NCBI RefSeq assembly: GCF_014851905.1
Contig: NZ_JACVAQ010000001.1
Location: 620,001 to 684,000, forward strand
Direction: 5' to 3'
Source: Pseudomonas sp. PDM14
GTDB lineage: Bacteria > Pseudomonadota > Gammaproteobacteria > Pseudomonadales > Pseudomonadaceae
DNA: 64,000 nucleotides
The position numbers and the translations under genes are program-made. Below the pieces are notes generated by a model. That model worked only from the letters and a program-made list of their open reading frames with translations, searched no databases and had not been told where the DNA came from. Shown piece by piece: positions 61,614-64,000 of the stretch; position 1 is the first letter of the stretch, and every line of letters starts with the position of its first letter.

Positions 61614-63269
61614 TCAGTGCGCTACGGCGCCGCTGGAACCCAGACCGGTCTGCGAGCGGACGAACTGCGAGTCGAAGAGTGCACGCTCTTCTGTTGCAGC
61701 AGCCGAGCTGTCAGTGATCGAGAAGAACCAGATACCGATGAAGGCCACCAGGATCGAGAACAGTGCCGGGTACTCGTAGGGGTAGATTGCTTCGGCGTGG
61801 CCGAGGATCTGTACCCAGATGGTTGGGCCGAGCACCATCAGTGCCACTGCGGTGATCAGACCCAGCCAGCCGCCGATCATGGCGCCACGGGTGGTCAGCT
61901 TCTTCCAGTACATGGAAAGGATCAGCACCGGGAAGTTGCAGCTTGCCGCGATGGAGAAGGCCAGGCCGACCATGAACGCGATGTTCTGCTTCTCGAAGGC
62001 GATACCGAGCACGATGGCTAGGATACCGAGGGCTACGGTGGTGATCTTCGATACGCGCAGTTCATCCTTCTCGTTGACGCGGCCCTTGCGGAACACGCTG
62101 GCGTACAGGTCGTGGGACACCGCCGAGGCACCGGCCAGGGTCAGGCCCGATACCACCGCGAGGATGGTGGCGAAGGCCACGGCCGAGATGAAGCCGAGGA
62201 ACCAGCTGCCGCCTACCGCATCGGCCAGGTGCACCGCTGCCATGTTGTTGCCGCCCAGCAGTGCGCCGGAAGCGTCCTTGAAGGCCGGGTTGGTGCTGAC
62301 CAGCAGGATCGCGCCGAAGCCGATGATGAAGGTCAGGATGTAGAAGTAACCGATGAAGCCAGTGGCGTAGAACACCGACTTACGCGCTTCCTTGGCATCG
62401 CTAACAGTGAAGAAGCGCATGAGGATATGCGGCAGGCCAGCGGTACCGAACATCAGCGCCAGGCCGAGGGAAATCGCCGAGATCGGGTCCTTCACCAGGC
62501 CGCCGGGGCTCATGATCGCCTCGCCTTTCGGGTGTACGGCGATGGCTTCGGTGAACAGGCGCGCGAAGTTGAAATCGACGTGCTTCATCACCATCAGCGC
62601 CATGAACGAGGCACCGGACAGCAGCAGGACCGCCTTGATGATCTGTACCCAGGTGGTCGCCAGCATGCCGCCGAACAGCACGTAGAGCACCATCAGGATA
62701 CCGACCAGGACCACAGCGACGTGGTAGTTGAGGCCGAACAGCAGTTCGATCAGCTTGCCCGCGCCAACCATCTGCGCGATCAGGTAGAACGCCACCACCA
62801 CCAGCGAACCGCAGGCGGACAGGGTGCGAATCTGGGTCTGACCGAGACGGTACGAGGCCACGTCGGCGAAGGTGTATTTACCCAGGTTGCGCAGGCGTTC
62901 GGCGATCAGGAACAGAATGATCGGCCAGCCGACGAGGAAGCCGATCGAGTAGATCAGGCCGTCGTAGCCAGAGGTGAACACCAGGGCGGAAATACCCAGG
63001 AAGGAGGCTGCCGACATGTAGTCACCGGCAATCGCCAGACCGTTCTGGAAACCGGTGATGCTGCCGCCAGCGGTGTAGAAGTCGGACGTCGAGGTGTTGC
63101 GCTTCGACGCCCAGTAGGTGATGTACAGCGTGGCGCCGACGAAGGCGAGGAACATGACGATGGCCGCGGTGTTCAGCGGCTGGCGCTGCACGTCCCCGGT
63201 CAGGGCGTCCGCCCAGGTCAGCGAAGAGGCTGCCATCAGGCCGATGGCGGTGAGAATACGCGCAATCAT
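61614..63269 (-). CDS. actP: Cation/acetate symporter
   Basis: A 551-residue sodium:solute symporter (SSS) family permease with about 13 helices. N-terminal signal-like segment, then [41 protein letters not shown] and [31 protein letters not shown]. It imports acetate and other short acids with cations. Its ATG overlaps the yjcH stop (ATGA), as usual for the pair. Direct repeats about 70-115 bases upstream of yjcH may be the activator site. Confidence 0.95.
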   Translation of the reverse strand: MIARILTAIGLMAASSLTWADALTGDVQRQPLNTAAIVMFLAFVGATLYITYWASKRNTSTSDFYTAGGSITGFQNGLAIAGDYMSAASFLGISALVFTSGYDGLIYSIGFLVGWPIILFLIAERLRNLGKYTFADVASYRLGQTQIRTLSACGSLVVVAFYLIAQMVGAGKLIELLFGLNYHVAVVLVGILMVLYVLFGGMLATTWVQIIKAVLLLSGASFMALMVMKHVDFNFARLFTEAIAVHPKGEAIMSPGGLVKDPISAISLGLALMFGTAGLPHILMRFFTVSDAKEARKSVFYATGFIGYFYILTFIIGFGAILLVSTNPAFKDASGALLGGNNMAAVHLADAVGGSWFLGFISAVAFATILAVVSGLTLAGASAVSHDLYASVFRKGRVNEKDELRVSKITTVALGILAIVLGIAFEKQNIAFMVGLAFSIAASCNFPVLILSMYWKKLTTRGAMIGGWLGLITAVALMVLGPTIWVQILGHAEAIYPYEYPALFSILVAFIGIWFFSITDSSAAATEERALFDSQFVRSQTGLGSSGAVAH

Positions 63270-63577
63270 TTCTGCACCTCGTCGAGAATGGCCTTGTTCA
63301 GGGCGTCGAATTCGCCGTTGGCGCGCTTGACGTAGATCCCGGTGAGGATGAAGGCGGAAAAGATCAGACCGAGGCCCATGGGGATACCCCAGGTGATCGG
63401 CGAGTCGGGGCTGATGCGCGTGCCGAGCACTTGCGGCTCGAAGGCGATGAGCAGGATGAAAGCCACGTACAGGCCGAGCATGATGGCTGATAGGATCCAG
63501 GCGAAGCGTTCGCGCTTGGCGACCAACTCCTGGAATTGCGGATTTTTTTCGATCCGCCGGTAGATGCTGTCGTTCAT
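63266..63577 (-). CDS. yjcH: DUF485 inner-membrane protein, ActP partner
   Basis: A 103-residue protein with two transmembrane helices (about 27-47 and 63-83). [26 protein letters not shown] and [25 protein letters not shown] are DUF485 hallmarks. It is the usual companion of acetate permease ActP. Start at 63577 has GGAGGA. It leads a two-gene operon. Confidence 0.94.
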   Translation of the reverse strand: MNDSIYRRIEKNPQFQELVAKRERFAWILSAIMLGLYVAFILLIAFEPQVLGTRISPDSPITWGIPMGLGLIFSAFILTGIYVKRANGEFDALNKAILDEVQK

Positions 63578-63646
63578 TGTTGTTGTCCTCCGCAGCATGG
63601 GGGTTGCTGGTGAGTTCACTCTAGTTTGCCCAACGACGGCCGACAG

Positions 63647-63691
63647 ACGACCTTAGTCGTAGCACCCGGCCATTCACGACCAAAGTCTTAG
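63647..63691. promoter_or_regulatory. Tandem 16-base direct repeats upstream of yjcH-actP
   Basis: ACGACCTTAGTCGTAG (63647-63662) and ACGACCAAAGTCTTAG (63676-63691) match at 13 of 16 positions and start 29 bases apart (about three helical turns). They lie 70-114 bases upstream of the yjcH start, where an activator would sit. CrbR/ErdR-type regulators are known to activate acetate-uptake genes in Pseudomonas; the link is inferred. Confidence 0.6.
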
Positions 63692-63858
63692 CCCGCGCGG
63701 CCGCCAGGGTAGCGGGTAGGCTCTGCCCGGTACCCCCGCGCGCGCCTTGCGGCGACACGTTCTATCGAGGCCGAGCGAAAAAATAAGCAAAAACTATAAG
63801 CACCATCGGCAATGGCCATTTCACCGCGCCGACGGGCACGCCTAGGCTCCACTCCAAC

Positions 63859-63873
63859 GAATAACAATTCTCA
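63859..63873. promoter_or_regulatory. Fur-like box upstream of DUF2061 gene
   Basis: GAATAACAATTCTCA (complement TGAGAATTGTTATTC) matches 10 of 14 fixed positions of TGATAATNATTATCA. It ends 13 bases before the DUF2061 start codon and overlaps the expected ribosome binding region. Confidence 0.45.
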
Positions 63874-63886
63874 TTGGAGGCCGATC

Positions 63887-64000
63887 ATGCCCAAGACCGT
63901 CACCTTTACCGCCATGCACTTCTGCATCGCCTTCAGCGTCGCCTACGCCCTCACCGGCAGCCTCACCGTCGGCGGCCTGGTGGCCGTGGTGGAACCGCTG
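63887..64000 (+). CDS. DUF2061 membrane protein, truncated by window edge
   Basis: The first 38 residues (MPKTVTFTAMHFCIAFSVAY, then ALTGSLTVGGLVAVVEPL) match the DUF2061 family of small inner-membrane proteins with two helices. TGGAGG precedes the ATG with good spacing. The end is outside the window. Iron regulation is suggested by the upstream Fur-like box. Confidence 0.85.
   Translation, partial: MPKTVTFTAMHFCIAFSVAYALTGSLTVGGLVAVVEPL

Larger units (their letters stand above)
63578..63886. other. 309-base divergent regulatory gap (yjcH-actP / DUF2061)
   Basis: No gene. It holds two 16-base direct repeats ACGACC(T/A)(T/A)AGTC(G/T)TAG at 63647-63662 and 63676-63691 on the yjcH side and a Fur-like box (63859-63873) on the DUF2061 side. 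Confidence 0.6.

Overview
The window is GC-rich, densely coded bacterial chromosome that looks like the genus Pseudomonas (gammaproteobacteria). The content supports this: cmoAB, rnd-ycgL-ycgN, a MacAB/PvdRT-OpmQ type exporter, agmatine deiminase, a heat-shock lon paralogue, a FecIR-type cell-surface signalling set and yjcH-actP. The species cannot be named from the sequence alone. About 65 protein genes are supported. I see no rRNA, tRNA, prophage, insertion sequence or CRISPR array. Genes are cut at both window edges: an EamA permease at the left and a DUF2061 membrane protein at the right.

Layout. 0-7 kb: EamA permease, cysK, an AsmA/DUF748-like protein, a lipoprotein, a membrane protein plus XRE regulator pair, and a MoxR ATPase plus CoxE-like VWA pair. 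7-15 kb: a minus-strand run (small membrane protein, HIT, YafJ-type amidotransferase, DUF2937, then DUF2167), oligopeptidase B, a MarR regulator, a YajD-type HNH nuclease and a SpoU-type RNA methylase. 15-19.3 kb: an iron/heme uptake unit (ECF sigma factor, FecR anti-sigma, STN-TonB receptor) with two Fur-like boxes. 19.4-22.6 kb: LysR, agmatine deiminase and an orphan polyamine-type binding protein. 22.7-27 kb: metalloprotease, YcgN, 2-hydroxyacid dehydrogenase, YcgL, RNase D. 27-36 kb: SMP-30-like protein, SseA, AraC regulator, a Lon protease with a sigma-32-like promoter followed by a chagasin-like inhibitor, a YhhN protein and a CHASE3-GAF-GGDEF cyclase. 36-47.6 kb: cmoAB, CvfB-like protein, LtaS-like membrane sulfatase, PQQ aldose dehydrogenase, a divergent pseudouridine synthase, SBP_bac_3 protein, MDR reductase, RhlE-type helicase, and the queuosine-precursor transporter yhhQ behind a preQ1-I riboswitch. 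47.8-64 kb: a secreted protein, the MacA-MacB-OpmQ tripartite exporter, RibD-C reductase, RarD, AzoR, two LysR-adjacent genes, an alpha/beta hydrolase, PpiA, an ABC exporter, a VOC protein, yjcH-actP and DUF2061.

Themes. tRNA/rRNA modification recurs (cmoAB, queuosine uptake, SpoU methylase, RsuA-family protein). Iron uptake is under apparent Fur control at three promoters. Two families of short hairpin repeats occupy intergenic gaps; one family (three copies) shows compensatory base changes in its stem.

No single large undescribed system stands out. The observations most worth a second look are the preQ1-I riboswitch, the covarying hairpin repeats, the pseudouridine synthase homologue with Glu at the catalytic Asp position, tandem 16-bp boxes upstream of yjcH-actP, the LysR/agmatine cluster with a palindromic box, and the MoxR-VWA pair.
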